DNA of 64,000 nt from Plectrocnemia conspersa (taxonomy: Eukaryota > Arthropoda > Insecta > Trichoptera > Polycentropodidae): the NCBI GenBank assembly GCA_009617715.1, contig VTFK01000245.1:248001-312000 (forward strand). The letters are read 5' to 3'. The notes under the pieces were generated by a model. The model was not told the origin of the DNA. It saw nothing but the letters and a program-made list of their open reading frames with translations, and searched no databases. This document shows positions 24,225 to 35,834 of this stretch, piece after piece; positions within the stretch are counted from its first letter, which is position 1, and every line of letters starts with the position of its first letter. The position numbers were made by a program, and so were the translations under genes.

Positions 24225-24335
24225 TCTTTGTCTATTTTTAAAATATTTATCTCTAATTCGAATTATTTTAATGCAAGTTGTTTGTTTATTTTTAAATATG
24301 TATCTCTCGTTCGATTTATTTTAATGCGAGAGTGA
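24225..24335. repeat. diverged tandem duplication inside the hAT element
   Basis: Two neighbouring, imperfect copies of TATTTTTAAA(A)TATxTATCTC followed by TTCGAxTTATTTTAATGC, with a period of about 57 bp. It looks like a local duplication during decay of the element. No function inferred. Confidence 0.5.
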
Positions 24336-24594
24336 CACGAAGGTCACCTTTGTTGTTGACTTGTTGACCTTCTAAAAGTATAATGTCGATGATTTCAAGT
24401 TTTATATTATTTAAATCTAATTTATATGTGCCAAATTTACGACATTTTCAAATGACGTTCTTTCGTTGAAAATAGTGAAAAATATATACTTTTATTACAT
24501 ATTGATAATATGGGGCTGAACAAAACTATATTTTGAAATTTATTTTCTTTATTTTATAAACATATTATGTATTTATTTTTATTGAAAATTAATT

Positions 24595-24720
24595 TTATTC
24601 GACGCTCCTTCTTACAAAAGTCAGCAATAACCGCATTATATAATCAGTATATTGTCTTTCTTTAATTTGTCTAAATGTTTTTTTTTCGATTGATATTAAT
24701 GCAAGAGCTGACAATCTATT
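24595..24720 (-). pseudogene. hAT transposase C-terminal dimerisation fragment
   Basis: 42 codons ending at a TAA (24597-24595). The peptide contains NRLSALALISIEKK, matching the hAT-type C-terminal pattern in which RL, SALALISIE and a following charged helix form the dimerisation region. It directly abuts the upstream DUF4371-like fragment in another phase, so the catalytic middle of the protein is absent and the copy cannot encode an active transposase. Confidence 0.75.
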
Positions 24721-24725
24721 CTCAC

Positions 24726-25049
24726 TTTTTTTAATAATGTGTCTGATTCGCTTAGAAAATACAATAATTCAACATAGTTGCCTTCATTTACGGTATTATT
24801 ATTTTCAGAGTGTCCTCGAAAAGAAAGTTCTTGTTTAGATAAAAAGCAAATCACGTCAATTAATTTGGAAATAATATATCTGTTTGCAGTAACTTTCTTA
24901 TTATTTAATTCGACATTTGCTTTAAATTGAGTACTGAAGAAATCATCGATACGATTTTCTTTACTAAATTTTTTTAATTGTATAGTAGCGCATATGTGAG
25001 GTTGAGAGCATTCGTACTTTTTACGAGCTTCACTTAAATTGTAATAAAT
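24726..25049 (-). pseudogene. hAT (ZMYM1-like, DUF4371) transposase fragment
   Basis: A 108-codon open stretch beginning after a stop at 25052-25050. In order it contains EARKKYECSQPHI, KENRIDDFFSTQFK, NRYIISKLIDV, SKQELSFRGH and NEGNYVELLYFLSESD. The NR...LID...L.KQEL.FRGH...GN..ELL pattern is the signature of the DUF4371/ZMYM1-like hAT transposase group. The frame then breaks and the DDE-type catalytic region is deleted; the next transposase-like peptide is the C-terminal tail at 24720. No start codon is present, so the N-terminus is lost or interrupted. It lies within the inverted repeats that define the element. Confidence 0.85.
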
Positions 25050-25145
25050 TTAAAAATATAGTGTTTATTCCCATTCCCCCTATTTTACGAGTTTCACCTA
25101 TATTGTAATAAATTTAAAAATATAGGTTTTGTTCCTATTCTCCCT
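25018..25145. repeat. 64-bp tandem duplication inside the transposase remnant
   Basis: Two units, about 25018-25081 and 25082-25145, share TTACGAG(C/T)TTCAC and TTGTAATAAATTTAAAAATATA and end in a C-rich stretch (CCCATTCCCCCTA against CCTATTCTCCCTA). The duplication covers the beginning of the DUF4371-like frame, so it must postdate or accompany loss of function. Confidence 0.7.
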
Positions 25146-25433
25146 AACCGCATGCCCTGTTTCAAAGTTATCGCACGACACTGATATGCATATATCGCAT
25201 GTATGGGGATGGGGAGCTATATTTTCGTATGTACGTAAAAATTAATAAATAATAATATTTTTATTGTCTAATCAATTTAATCGTCATTGCGCTCTGGCAC
25301 ATAAAATACTAATTTTACCGCCTATATCTCGTGAATTTTAATTCTTAGTAAATTTCTCACAATTACTTATATTTTGTATACATAATTCCTAAAATATTCA
25401 TTACTTGATATATATCAAGTTGTTTTTGCGCTC

Positions 25434-25575
25434 TTATGACGTGCTCTCTTTTTTTAAGCGCTCATATGACTCTCTGCGCATTTGACGTACGCTATTTTGT
25501 GATAGCGCTATTTTGGTAAACGCTCTTATGACGCAGCGCTTATATGACGGCGCTCATTTGACGCACGCTCTTTTG
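25434..25575. repeat. subterminal GCGCT motif array, right arm
   Basis: The mirror of the left array: GCGCTC(T/A)TATGAC, GCGCATTTGACG, AACGCTCTTATGACG and GCGCTCATTTGACGCACGC-type units with the same ~15-bp spacing, reading on the opposite strand. Together with the left array it defines the terminal repeats of the element. Confidence 0.75.
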
Positions 25576-25586
25576 ACCGGCTGCCC

Positions 25587-25594
25587 AAATATTT
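25587..25594. repeat. target-site duplication, right copy
   Basis: AAATATTT directly adjacent to the right terminus, matching the left copy. Confidence 0.7.
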
Positions 25595-25599
25595 CTATA

Positions 25600-26460
25600 T
25601 TGATGAAAATAAAATCTATTTGGAATATATGTAAGATGGTTGAAAAGCGGTAGAAAATATCATAGGGACTAGAAATAAAGAGTAGTTAACTACATACATG
25701 TTCATTAGAGTAATAACTTCTGATATATGAAATTTGGCTTCCGATAATTGATTGCCATTCAGTGTCAAGAAATGTCACAAAATTTTAAAGGTCCTCGATA
25801 CCGATGGAATACCATCTCGGCAGATAAATTCTACACAGGCTTTCCATTACTGAGGATCTTGGGGCAACTTTCGAAAAGCACAGAAATTCAACCTGTTTAT
25901 TGCAGACTCGATAAAGATGCCCGGTTTTATTTTAAGAAATGCGCGCAATATACAAATAATATAATATAAAGCAATATATTATGCATATTATTAATAAATT
26001 TAAAAAATAATTTTTGATGTGATAATAATATTAATTTAATTTGGCACAAAATATTTGTTCACAAATGATTCTTTTACAGAAAATTTCGCTAAAAAATCTA
26101 TATTATTACGTCTATTAACTATAGTAATCGACGTATTTGGATCAGTAACAGATATTTTAAAGCAAGCGTTAAATAGATTATATTTCAGTGGTGTTTTTTT
26201 TTGTAGCTTAACTAAATTTCAAAAGCTTTAGAATATTGTTTTTTTAACATGCGATTATGTTAGACATGGCGACGACCTGTCAAAAATATAATAAATTACT
26301 ATTTATGATATTTCACCCATATTGTACCAATTCCAAATAAGTTTATAGTAATATGAAAAAGTTGATGGGGTTACACAGCGCAATTTTCAGGTCACTTTAA
26401 CTACATTGCTTCTATATAAAATTTAAAAAAAATACGGCTTACATAAAATATATTTTGCAC
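25600..26460. other. AT-rich background, nothing firm
   Basis: A 73-codon plus frame at 25748-25969 has plausible composition but no family signature and no supporting signals. The remainder is AT-rich. Confidence 0.5.
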
Positions 26461-26469
26461 GAGTTTTGC

Positions 26470-27060
26470 GTTTTATTAAAGTGAGAGTATCGATGCCAAT
26501 GGTTCAAAGCTCCGTGAATCAGAATCCCTAGTAACATCTGATGAATTATCTCGGTTGTACCCAACGAGTGTCCCTTAAATGTTTTATGCTCGGAGCGTAG
26601 CAAGTGGGACGGATATAATTCAATATAAATATTCGCTTCTCGGAGTTACTTAGGCATGGAAGATTAAGAAAGACGACAGACGGGCGGAGAATTAGGAGAC
26701 TTTATATGATTATTTAACTTTCGAATAAGGAGGCGCTTTTTCAAGTGAGCGTGTGCGAAAAGTTATCATCCGCCCCTCGGCAAAAGCCTCGAGGATGGAT
26801 GAGGGGCCAGTGTGACATTATGGCAGATGATAAATCATTTAGACGGCTCCAAAGAATTAAAAATATACATATAGCAAATCCAGCATGATTTATATTTATG
26901 TGCGCGTATAAAAAATGGAAAGATTTGTGCCGATGTCAGGTTTTTTTTGTTCAGACCTCTGAAGCAATCTCGGACCTCACCTGGGGAAAACTCGCTTTCG
27001 TGCGATAACGAGATGGACCTTCGCCAAATACTACACATAAAGTGTACGCAATATATACTT
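26470..27060. promoter_or_regulatory. GC-richer island, possible conserved non-coding element
   Basis: Mixed composition with GC-rich words (GAAAGACGACAGACGGGCGG near 26668; CCCCTCGGCAAAAGCCTCGAGG near 26775). CCTCGGCAAAAGCCTCGAGG contains short inverted segments. The minus-strand frame 26835-27038 has no protein-like signature. Confidence 0.25.
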
Positions 27061-28850
27061 TTCGCTAGTTTGATTTTAAATATTTACCTATAACAAAAAT
27101 AATGCTTTATTGTACTTAAAATTAGTTCGCTAATATGTTTTGCGTCGAATGTCGAAAGCACACAAACAATATAACCGAAACAATGGCTGTCAAAGCCATG
27201 AATAGTAAAGCTTTCGGATTTTCAATGAACGCGCGCGCATGTTTTAATATACGATAAGTCAAACATGTCAATGTATTTAAGCAGGAGGTGCTATTTAGAA
27301 TGAAAGGAGTCATAATGATGAGTGGTATCGAATGACTTGGAATGTATTCATACATTTTCATTTCTAGGAAATTATTGTCGCTATTATAACAATAGAGTAA
27401 TTTTGAAAATAAAGATAGGCTCATAAAATAGATATTATTATATATTTAGAACCAGCTAATGCATAGTAGCATCTAATAATATTGTAAGCTGTAGTAGCAA
27501 CAATTTATAATTATTAAAATATATGTTACTGTTTAACAGAATTTTAATTTCAGTCTTGTGTCTCGCTTCTTAATTACTAATTGTTAATTGTGTTTATTAA
27601 AAAACAATATTTATCAATAATGTTATAATTACTTTTTTGCGTCGTGAATAAAATATATTTCTTAAAACGAGTAATAGTGAGCTTCGTGTGAATAAAATAT
27701 ATTTCTTAAAACGAGTAATACTGAAAATCAAATACAATCTAAGTATGTCGTTTTATTCAATATTGTCTGGCAGTTTATGTTAAAAAATAGCACAGTTTGT
27801 CGCATTTACTGTGGTATTTCATTTTTTTAATTATATTAAAAATCACTAAGGATAGTTACAATAATTTGTTAGTAGACTTAGAGACTTGCTTTTCAAAATG
27901 CTACTTGAGCGAGATAAAGTCTTATGGTACATCTTACAAAAACTGTGACACTTATATGAAATATTATGAAAATTTACGCATAAAATAAATATGCGTTACA
28001 TTTAATGTGTTATCTAAAATAATAACATTGTTTTGAAATAGAAATTGATTCTGCGAAAATCAACTATTTAGCATTATGCAAAATAATACATACTAATTTA
28101 ATTAAATGGGTGTTGAATTTTTACAACCTTGATCGCATGAAAGTTAAATGCATCTTGTTTCAAAATGAAAAGCACTTGAGAATATTGAATATTTATTATT
28201 TTATTTTAAGCATTAAAAATATGGTTTAACTACTTTGTTACATACCTAAATTCAAGTAACTTTTTTTTATATTTCTATTAGTATAAATATTGATATTTTT
28301 CTAATATACCCTATTGATTCCCGCCTAAGATTTTTTAATTATTTTTCCATCAATGGTTAACGTATTAATGTATTAAACATAATTTTTAATTTTATTGAAA
28401 TAATCATTTTAAAAAGGGTTTATTCATTATTAATTCTAGTTAGATAAATACTAAAAAATATTTCAATATTATTACTTTATATAATTTAATATAAATATTA
28501 ACTCACTTTCTTTCAAACTCAAACATTTGTCAAGCATTTTTGCAGATTAAGAAATATCAAAGTATAATAAAGACACTGCTTTACAATATTCAAAACAGCT
28601 TTTCATTAAAAATGTAAATGCATGTATACGTATTTTAGAATGTTAACGTAGGATGGATATTTATATATGAATCAAAAAATTAAATTCTATTTCTTTTTAT
28701 CATAATACTTATTTTTTTATTTTTTATTCCCTATATTTTTCTATATCAGCAAATTACTTTTTTCAGTTTTGAGTTTTATTCAGCCAGCCATCAACCACAT
28801 CTAATTAATAATTAACTAGTGTTGAATATTGGTAATTGGGACATTATGGA
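27061..28850. other. AT-rich background with a 44-bp tandem duplication at 27644-27724
   Basis: A 37-bp block (27644-27680) starting GTGAATAAAATATATTTC is repeated at 27688-27724 with one mismatch, a period of 44 bp. A 100-codon ATG frame at 27122-27424 (minus) has one hydrophobic stretch, but its length is within chance for the window. Nothing else supported. Confidence 0.5.
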
Positions 28851-28855
28851 CACAT

Positions 28856-29385
28856 AGCAGTGGGAACGCTCGATAACAAGCGTTCCCACTGCTGCCACGA
28901 TTTTATTGCTTTTGACGTGAATTAGGGCCTTCCGAGTAGTGATAATTATTTATTGCATTCTCCTATTGACCAAAATTCTGTTTTAATATATTTTGATCAA
29001 CCCTTTTATATTAGAAGTCCATAGTAATATCGGAAAGGATAGCTATCATATTTTTAAAACGTAGTTAAATATCAAAATGCAGACAAACTGGAGAAATATG
29101 TGAGATGCGATGTCTGTATGTACTTATTCTATCGCTTATTTCCTGAAAGATGAGTTGGCTTAGTTTGTTTAAGAACTTTCATTAGGTTAGGTTTGGGTTT
29201 AAACAGCAAATGGACGTTTCGCAACTGTCAAATTGCGCTTTATAGCCATTGTAAACCAGCATATTGGCGCCTATCAGGTAAAAGTTATTTTTGCTGGTAG
29301 AAATATATATACTGGTAAAAATGTATTTAGACTTTAAGTGAAAATATAACTCAAAAAATACACGTTCACTATAACATTTATACAT
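28856..29385 (+). mobile_element. fold-back repeat family F, copy 1
   Basis: Starts with a perfect 15-bp hairpin, AGCAGTGGGAACGCT (28856-28870) and AGCGTTCCCACTGCT (28879-28893) around the loop CGATAACA. The unit GCCACGATTTTATTGCTTTTG and a further ~480 bp follow. They are collinear with 35985-36500, including the words ATCAAAATGCAGACAAACTG and TTAGGTTAGGTTTGGG and a tail AGAAATATATAT. Same orientation as copy 2, about 7 kb away. No coding capacity, so a non-autonomous element of unknown class. Confidence 0.7.
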
Positions 29386-30060
29386 CGGATGCAAATAAAA
29401 AATAATAAGTATCTAAATATATATATATAAGTTCGCCGACAGGTGAACAGAATAGCTTTCATATATTTTTGTAATCTACCGATTTGCACGAGAATTTTTT
29501 TAAATTATTAAAGTGGTCTTAGTAATAAAGTCTATGGTAATAAAGAATTAATTTCCAAAGCAAAGATAAAATCAATTAGAGAGCAGTTAAGAAAATCGTA
29601 AAAAATAAATTGACATTTAAATACTGACTTCCATCAAAAGATTCCAAGAAAGCATGCATTTTATTAAACATCTGCCACGACCTTACTTTTTCTAATTCAG
29701 CTAAAAATACATTCTAAAAATATTCGTTTATTTTTTTTTAACAAAAATATAAGGTTTATTAAAATTACAAAAAATTAACAAAATCTCGAGAAATGAGTAT
29801 CCTCTATTTGGCATTTTTTTTGAGAATTAATTCTCTAGAAAAAACACTAACAAGGACTGTTTTGTTCAAACCTGTTTTTGTGAAACGTCGGATACAACTA
29901 TTTTAAAAACACAGTTTTTTAATTGTAATCGGTTTAGGTAGAATAATTATGGAACCATCCATCGCTGATATAAAAATTCTATACAATACATTAAAAACTT
30001 CAGTATAAAATAGGACAAATCAGTCGTTTCACAATACTTTTAAGCAAAAAGTTTATAATT
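29386..30060. other. AT-rich background; possible decayed CTCGAGAAA hAT end near 29785-29805
   Basis: The word ATCTCGAGAAATGAGTATCC around 29784 resembles the TTTCTCGA-rich ends of the hAT family at 50.6 kb, but the match is short and no partner is seen. The rest is unremarkable. Confidence 0.4.
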
Positions 30061-30149
30061 AAATTATATGGAGCAAATATTTTTTTTATATATGTATACT
30101 ACAATTTCAACAAAAAAATATTCAAATGCAATTATGGTTATGTTTCAAT

Positions 30150-30640
30150 TTAATTCGAATGCAAACCCTTGCAGATTGTTTAATCCGGCCCTGCAATTCC
30201 ACGCTGGGGTAAAAAGCGAAAAGGGCACTAAATCAAATGTCAAGTTCAGTCCAAGTACCGCAGCTGATATTGGCGAGTGTGACTCGATGCGGAAAATTTA
30301 TTTTGGTAGCAAACTAATTAAGGCCCTGTTAGTTCTGCGCTGGTAAAACAATCAGCCAGGGCACAATGAAATATAATACAAATATAGTAGGTAACCGGAC
30401 CGAAAGCTAACAGTGTCGGTTGGACATCCACACACGTGCGGCCCTGCATCTCTGGAGGGAATTTGGTGAAAATTCAACAAACGAATCAAAACCGACCAGT
30501 CCCGGCTGATGGACACGTTTATTTGCACACCAAGAACTGCTGTAGGGCTTGTGATAACCGAGACGGAAATATATGTATATTCACAATGGATAATAAAAGG
30601 GTATATGTAGGGTTTGCGCTACCCACAGCTTTTTTATAGG
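30150..30640. promoter_or_regulatory. GC-richer island, possible conserved non-coding element
   Basis: About 490 bp of mixed composition. Frames at 30068-30346 and 30436-30639 (plus) overlap it but have random composition. Possible conserved regulatory DNA; no direct evidence beyond composition. Confidence 0.25.
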
Positions 30641-31560
30641 TACCCGTGCGTGTTATTTAAAATTAAACAAACAGTTAAATCGGGTTATACAATCAAACAT
30701 AACGGGTCGATTATGACGTTAGCTGGTTAACCGCGAATGTTTGATGTGTAACACATATTTAAATAATTTTAATATCTCAAAAAAAATGTTTATAGCTATG
30801 TGGGCTTTGTATATTCGGTTTGAGGTCAAAATAACATATTTTAAAGGTTACTATTTACAACCGTCATTTCGTTGAAGGCAGAGACATTTAATCTACATTT
30901 AATAGTAACCTTTTAAATATATACATAGTAAACTAGAATATATTTATAAGCTTAATGTTACGCGAAAATAAAAACTTCCTTCACGTTTCAGATTAAAATG
31001 CTATTTATTAAATTAGTCGAAATTATTTTTAACATGACTTTCCTAATGATTATTATTATAATATAATAAAAACTTTAACAAAATATTACTTTTATTGACA
31101 AAAGCGCTGATTTCCCGGCCGCATCGATCAAGAATAAGGGACGCGATCGCAACTCTCAAAAGTCGCCAATATGTGGATTCCCAGACCCAAACATCTGTCT
31201 GTGTTAGAAGAGAGTCTAGATAAAAAATATCCGCTGCAAACATTGTCACATAATATCATATTTTCAAAATAAACTTAAGTTAAAAAATGCGTTTTTTGAA
31301 TTAACTAAAATACCAATAATAATAAAATTATGGTACGCGTTATTTGTAATTAGTTTTGTTTGTGATTTTATTTTGATTATTTTTGCCTTATAGTTTTAAC
31401 TATTAATCAGAGAAGCCTAATAAAATCAAGACAGAGATTGATTGTTTCTGTATTAATAAATCATTTACACCTTTATTAATTGTATATAGAGTGCTTGGTA
31501 ATTGTGTTTATTTAAATATAATTTGTGTGTGAATGAGGTAGCTAGATCATTTTGTCTAAA
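30641..31560. other. AT-rich background with a 30-bp inverted word pair
   Basis: ATTTTAAAGGTTACTATT (30837) and AATAGTAACCTTTTAAAT (30901) form an inverted pair about 45 bp apart, an imperfect stem. A small GC-richer patch lies at 31100-31200. Nothing else seen. Confidence 0.4.
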
Positions 31561-31564
31561 CCTG

Positions 31565-31970
31565 TACACCATGACGCCGTAAAACATCCCAGAACCTAAT
31601 GCTGTTTATTCCACCAAGCAACATACAACCAATCGGTTGTATTTATACCTGCGCCGTTTCATATTTACCGCCGGTGGTTATCCGTTACGGCATTTTCCAG
31701 CCAACCGCACAATTTTCCAGCCACTCACGTCAAGTTATGTTATGGCGCATTAAAAATGCTCAGCGTCTCTTCTTCGAGGTCGATAAACCGACCCCGAGTT
31801 AGGACCCCTATTAAATCTTCACTCTGTTTCTTGTTCCGGTGCCGGTTACCACGGTCCAAGACAGAGACGCCTTTTCGCCGTGGGTTAACGTAGGGAAAAC
31901 TTCAACAATAATGTATGACGTCCATGCTGAGGAGACCCGACTCGGTAAATATTTACGCGACAGATACGAC
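31565..31970. promoter_or_regulatory. GC-richer island, possible conserved non-coding element
   Basis: Sharp composition block containing TATTTACCGCCGGTGGTTATCC-like and GGTGCCGGTTACCACGG-like sequence. No meaningful frame. Confidence 0.25.
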
Positions 31971-33950
31971 TATGTATATTATACTACAACTGTAGCGCTG
32001 TAGCTACGCAAACATGCTACATGCAAATTAAAAAAAATATAGAGCTTAAAAAACAGTTTTTCATCAAATTATTAATAAAATAATTGAGAAATATTATTTT
32101 TTATATAATTTCAAAAAATTTCAAGGTAAATTTACATATACAAATAATAAGTCATGATTTTTTTACATAAAACGATTACTCGACTACGATAAATAATTGT
32201 ATAAATATACGTTTTAATGGAATACGTAATACTAGTTAAAAAAAATTAATAAGAAGAAGCAATAAATTAAATTTAAATTAAAATATATTAAGCTAAATAT
32301 CTAGAACGATTAAAATGTTTACTTGGGCCTCTAAAGATAAATATTTGTTATCATCAGTATGTGTTGTATATATGCTTCTCAGTTATTCATAGTTTTCAAC
32401 TTTTCGAATATTGAATGAAAATGGAAGAAGTATTCGAATATTAGACTTGAATTGCTTCTGAACCACCGTCGCCCAAGATATGGTATAAAAATATGTAAAA
32501 GTGATACTCGATGGGTGTAAAATATAATAGGTAACACAATTAGATATTCATATAACTTAATTCTATATATTTATTATGAAACATTAATTATGAATCATAC
32601 ATACAGTTAAAGTATTTCTTAAACATATTACAAAATATGGAGAATCTTTTTTTAACAAGAAAGGAGAAGATTAAAAAAGTTACATTTATTACGTAACAAA
32701 GCGATGATGTATGTTTTTTAAACAGACATAAAATGTGTAATTGGAAGAGAATATGTATGTACATATAAAATACTCGTATATGTATAGATATATTAGTCTC
32801 ATTATTTTAATTAGATTAGGATTTATTAAAACAATTTTTTTAATTACTCAGTATGAAAAATAAATGTAAACAATTATGTCAGAATAATTTAGAAATAAAA
32901 ATAATTAAATAAGCACTAGAAGGGAAATGATGTTCAAAAGTATACAAGTTTATTAAGAAACACTTAATGTGCCGCACTTTTGCGTAAAAAAAATAGTGAA
33001 AATCGAAATTTGAAATTGTTACATTACTAAAACTACGCTACTGCTAATTATAAAAATTGGTGTAGACATTCATCAAATACAATACCAACGAAAAATTTTC
33101 GGTCATACATACGCAAAAGGGAAAAAATCTTTGTCGGCTTTTGCAAAATGTCATATATTAGGCATAAAATAAGACTTCAGAATATGAACACCACATGTGT
33201 GACTATCCTATTATTTATCGGCATCGATTTTAAATGATAATTCGTGATGGTGTGACATTTATATAAACCTATTTAGTATAATATACAAGGATATACAGAA
33301 AGATTTTTTTTAATAAAAACTCGAACCACTAATTATTTAATTTTGTATGGAAAGAATAAGATGAAAATAATAATCCATTAAGATTTTAGTTGAAATAAAT
33401 AAATTATAATATACTATATCAAACATATTAGGTATTAAATTTAATATTTTTTAACAATTATTTTGTAACTTCGTTAAAGCCATGTATTTAAATTGTACCA
33501 ACTAAATTATTTTTAGCTCGTGCTAAATACCGATATCGTTAAAGGTTATAACATGAAAAATAAGCACGAAAACAGGATAAAATTCAAGAATTTCTCGCTA
33601 AAATATTAATTTTAGTGCTATGGCAAAAAGTAATTTGTCACTCTATTAAAAAAGTGAAAAACCATAATGGTATTAAAAACGATAATTTATAAAATTGTTT
33701 CTAAAGTAGTTTTTTTGTTATAAAGGTTTAATCATTTTTATGGTTAATTGTAACGTGCATTATTTTATTAATATTAAACTTGCTAAAGAAAGAACTAATT
33801 ACAAATATGTTATTTATTTTTTCCTAGGCACGGTAAATTTAGGTATGTTAAACGAACCCTAGCCTAAAATTTGCTTATATATTTACTTTGCTAAGCTAAT
33901 ACGATTTTGTTAGCGTCATCATAACTGTAATTCTATGATGTAATTAACCG
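31971..33950. other. AT-rich background, nothing seen
   Basis: About 2 kb of AT-rich DNA without supported frames, repeats or RNA-like folds. Confidence 0.6.
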
Positions 33951-33959
33951 TGATGTATC

Positions 33960-34310
33960 TTATTAAAACTTTCAAGACCCTCGTAATATATCATCGTCCC
34001 TTTTAGCCGGCATCTCGTTGATTTTTCACGTGTTGTGTGATTGACGTATTGCCGTCTCTTAAAGGCTCACTTAGCGTCCACCGACCAAATCCGACATAAT
34101 TCACCCGAGTTGCCCGAGGGTTGAACTTCTCGTCCTCTGGGAGAGCGTTGGCGTGTTGTAAGTACTCGTAGATCTGAAGTCTCGTCAAATGTCGGCTAAA
34201 TTCATGCCTGGGGACTACATTCTGTTTGCCTGAGGTTATCCGTCATTTGTCTGCATGGACTGTTTGCCCGGCGCGGCGACTTGTAACGAGCGTCATCTAG
34301 ATGAACAATG
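33960..34310. promoter_or_regulatory. GC-richer island, possible conserved non-coding element
   Basis: CpG-containing block (GTTTGCCCGGCGCGGCGACTT near 34260). A 61-codon minus frame is present but unremarkable. Confidence 0.25.
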
Positions 34311-34605
34311 TACTACTCGAAGCAAGTAATTGACTGATGCGATGTAACGAATTAAAATAATAAATCCAGTTAAATTTTACATGCTTTTTACAACAAAAAT
34401 ATACGTAATTTCGAATTTTAAATAAAAAAAATACTGTAATTTGTTGAATCAACATAAGGAATATCTCGTCCATTTGCCAATTATTAATGTTTTTGCGAAC
34501 GTTTTGACTTGATTGTTGATTCTCATATATTATAAAATAATGAGCAATGGAAAAGTAATATGTATATGAGAACAAATAAAAACGTAAGATAATATTTAAT
34601 AAACA
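34311..34605. other. AT-rich spacer
   Basis: Nothing supported. Confidence 0.6.
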
Positions 34606-34609
34606 ATAT

Positions 34610-35045
34610 TAATTAATAAAAGCAATCCCATCCCAACGCGAAACGCTTGTTTGCCACAACACGCGTGTAGTAAAGGAGTGAATCAAAAAGACAAACAGAA
34701 CAAGAGATCACGTCCGGCAAGCGGACCAAGTTTGCGTCGCAAACTAAATAATTATTCATAGTGTCACTGCAGGTATCACGTACTAGACCGCCTATGTTGG
34801 TGTAAAGTCTCTTTTTGGAAGTTGTTAACAGGGTAGCTGAAACCAAAACTCTCGATGGGAACCGACACAGCAGTTCCAAAACTTTCGGCGACACGGTTTT
34901 ATGATGCAACTTAGGCCACTTAAATTAACGCAACAGCGTTAACCACTCACTCTACTTCCACTCGCTTTCATTCAAATCGTACCAATTTCGACCCCGAGTC
35001 CTTGAGAAAGTTTTCTGCAGTTTAACCCTAACTGCACGGAAAATA
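34610..35045. promoter_or_regulatory. GC-richer island, possible conserved non-coding element
   Basis: Clear composition block. A 98-codon minus-strand frame (34613-34909) spans much of it but begins at a TTG, has no family resemblance and is within chance length for such an island. If it were an exon its borders would need splice signals; I could not place any convincingly. Confidence 0.25.
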
Positions 35046-35830
35046 TGTATTAAAAATGGAACACGGTATTTGAATAGGTAGGTTACTTTTATTAATTAAC
35101 TAATAGCTGATTAGTTAAAGAAAGTCAATATATAAATGCGTATATTTATAAATATACATATATCTCAAAAAATAGTGGAGAAATTTTTCGTCATTGAACA
35201 ACAAAGATTTTTCCAATTTTAAACTATTCCTCTTAAAAAGCTTCTAATATAAATAACAACTATTTTGTTTTATTTGTTTCTTCTTGCTACAAGCATAATT
35301 TAGTATGGACAAAAAAGGATAATGAGTAAGTAAAAAGTTAGGCATATATATAATTTCTTTAGGGTCTTGCAACTGAGCATTTTTTTAATTATTAAAAAAT
35401 TGGTCTAGGTTCGGGAAAAGTATAGATAGCGTATAAACATATTATATATACAAGGCCGCCGAGAGCGAATCCAGGCCCTAGGAAAACAATGATTCCAGAC
35501 TTCATGACAAAAATGTAAATTTATATATTTTGTACAATCGTAATATAATTTTTTAAATAAATAATAATAGATACAAGTCAACCCTTTCTATGCTACAAAT
35601 AAATATATAATATAAATTAGCCACCGACATATTTTGTGCGAAGTATTTTAATTTTGGTATTAAAATTGTAAAAAAAATCTACTCATAATATTTAGCTGAT
35701 AATTTATTGTTTTCTTTGCTGCTCAGTGTTGCCATATAGTGAATTTCCAGTCCAGGTAAAAAGCAATAAAATAGTGCCATTGCGGTGAAAAACCGCTAGA
35801 TTATCAAGCGTTTATATTAAAAAATTTTAT
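35046..35830. other. AT-rich background with a possible TE border at 35452
   Basis: CAAGGCCGCCGAGAGCGAAT at 35451 has the look of a DNA-transposon terminus, but I find no inverted partner. A degenerate version of family F (AAAAGCAATAAAATAGTGCC then GCGGTGAAAAACCGCT) occurs at 35760-35801, just left of the main family F copy. Confidence 0.35.
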
Positions 35831-35834
35831 AACA

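Larger units (their letters stand above)
22435..25586 (-). mobile_element. hAT transposon (ZMYM1/DUF4371 type), internally deleted
   Basis: The ends are long inverted repeats of about 400 bp (22435 to ~22851 and ~25187 to 25586) with high similarity throughout, including the words GCGGTAAAATTA and TTATGTGCCAGAGCG in both arms. The termini read GGCAACG and GGCAGCC. The element is flanked by AAATATTT on both sides (22427-22434 and 25587-25594; a ninth base C also matches), agreeing with the 8-bp target duplication of hAT elements. Each arm carries a subterminal array of AGCG/GCGC motifs. The interior has a minus-strand transposase remnant near the right end and about 1.7 kb of AT-rich filler with a GC-rich hairpin. 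The transposase core is missing, so the copy is non-autonomous. Confidence 0.85.

Noticed and set aside
27122..27424. 100-codon ATG frame (minus) with one hydrophobic segment
   Set aside because: Length is expected by chance over 64 kb at this composition; no family signature, promoter or splice context.
34613..34909. 98-codon frame (minus)
   Set aside because: Starts at TTG, lies in a GC-richer island where stop codons are rarer, and resembles no protein.
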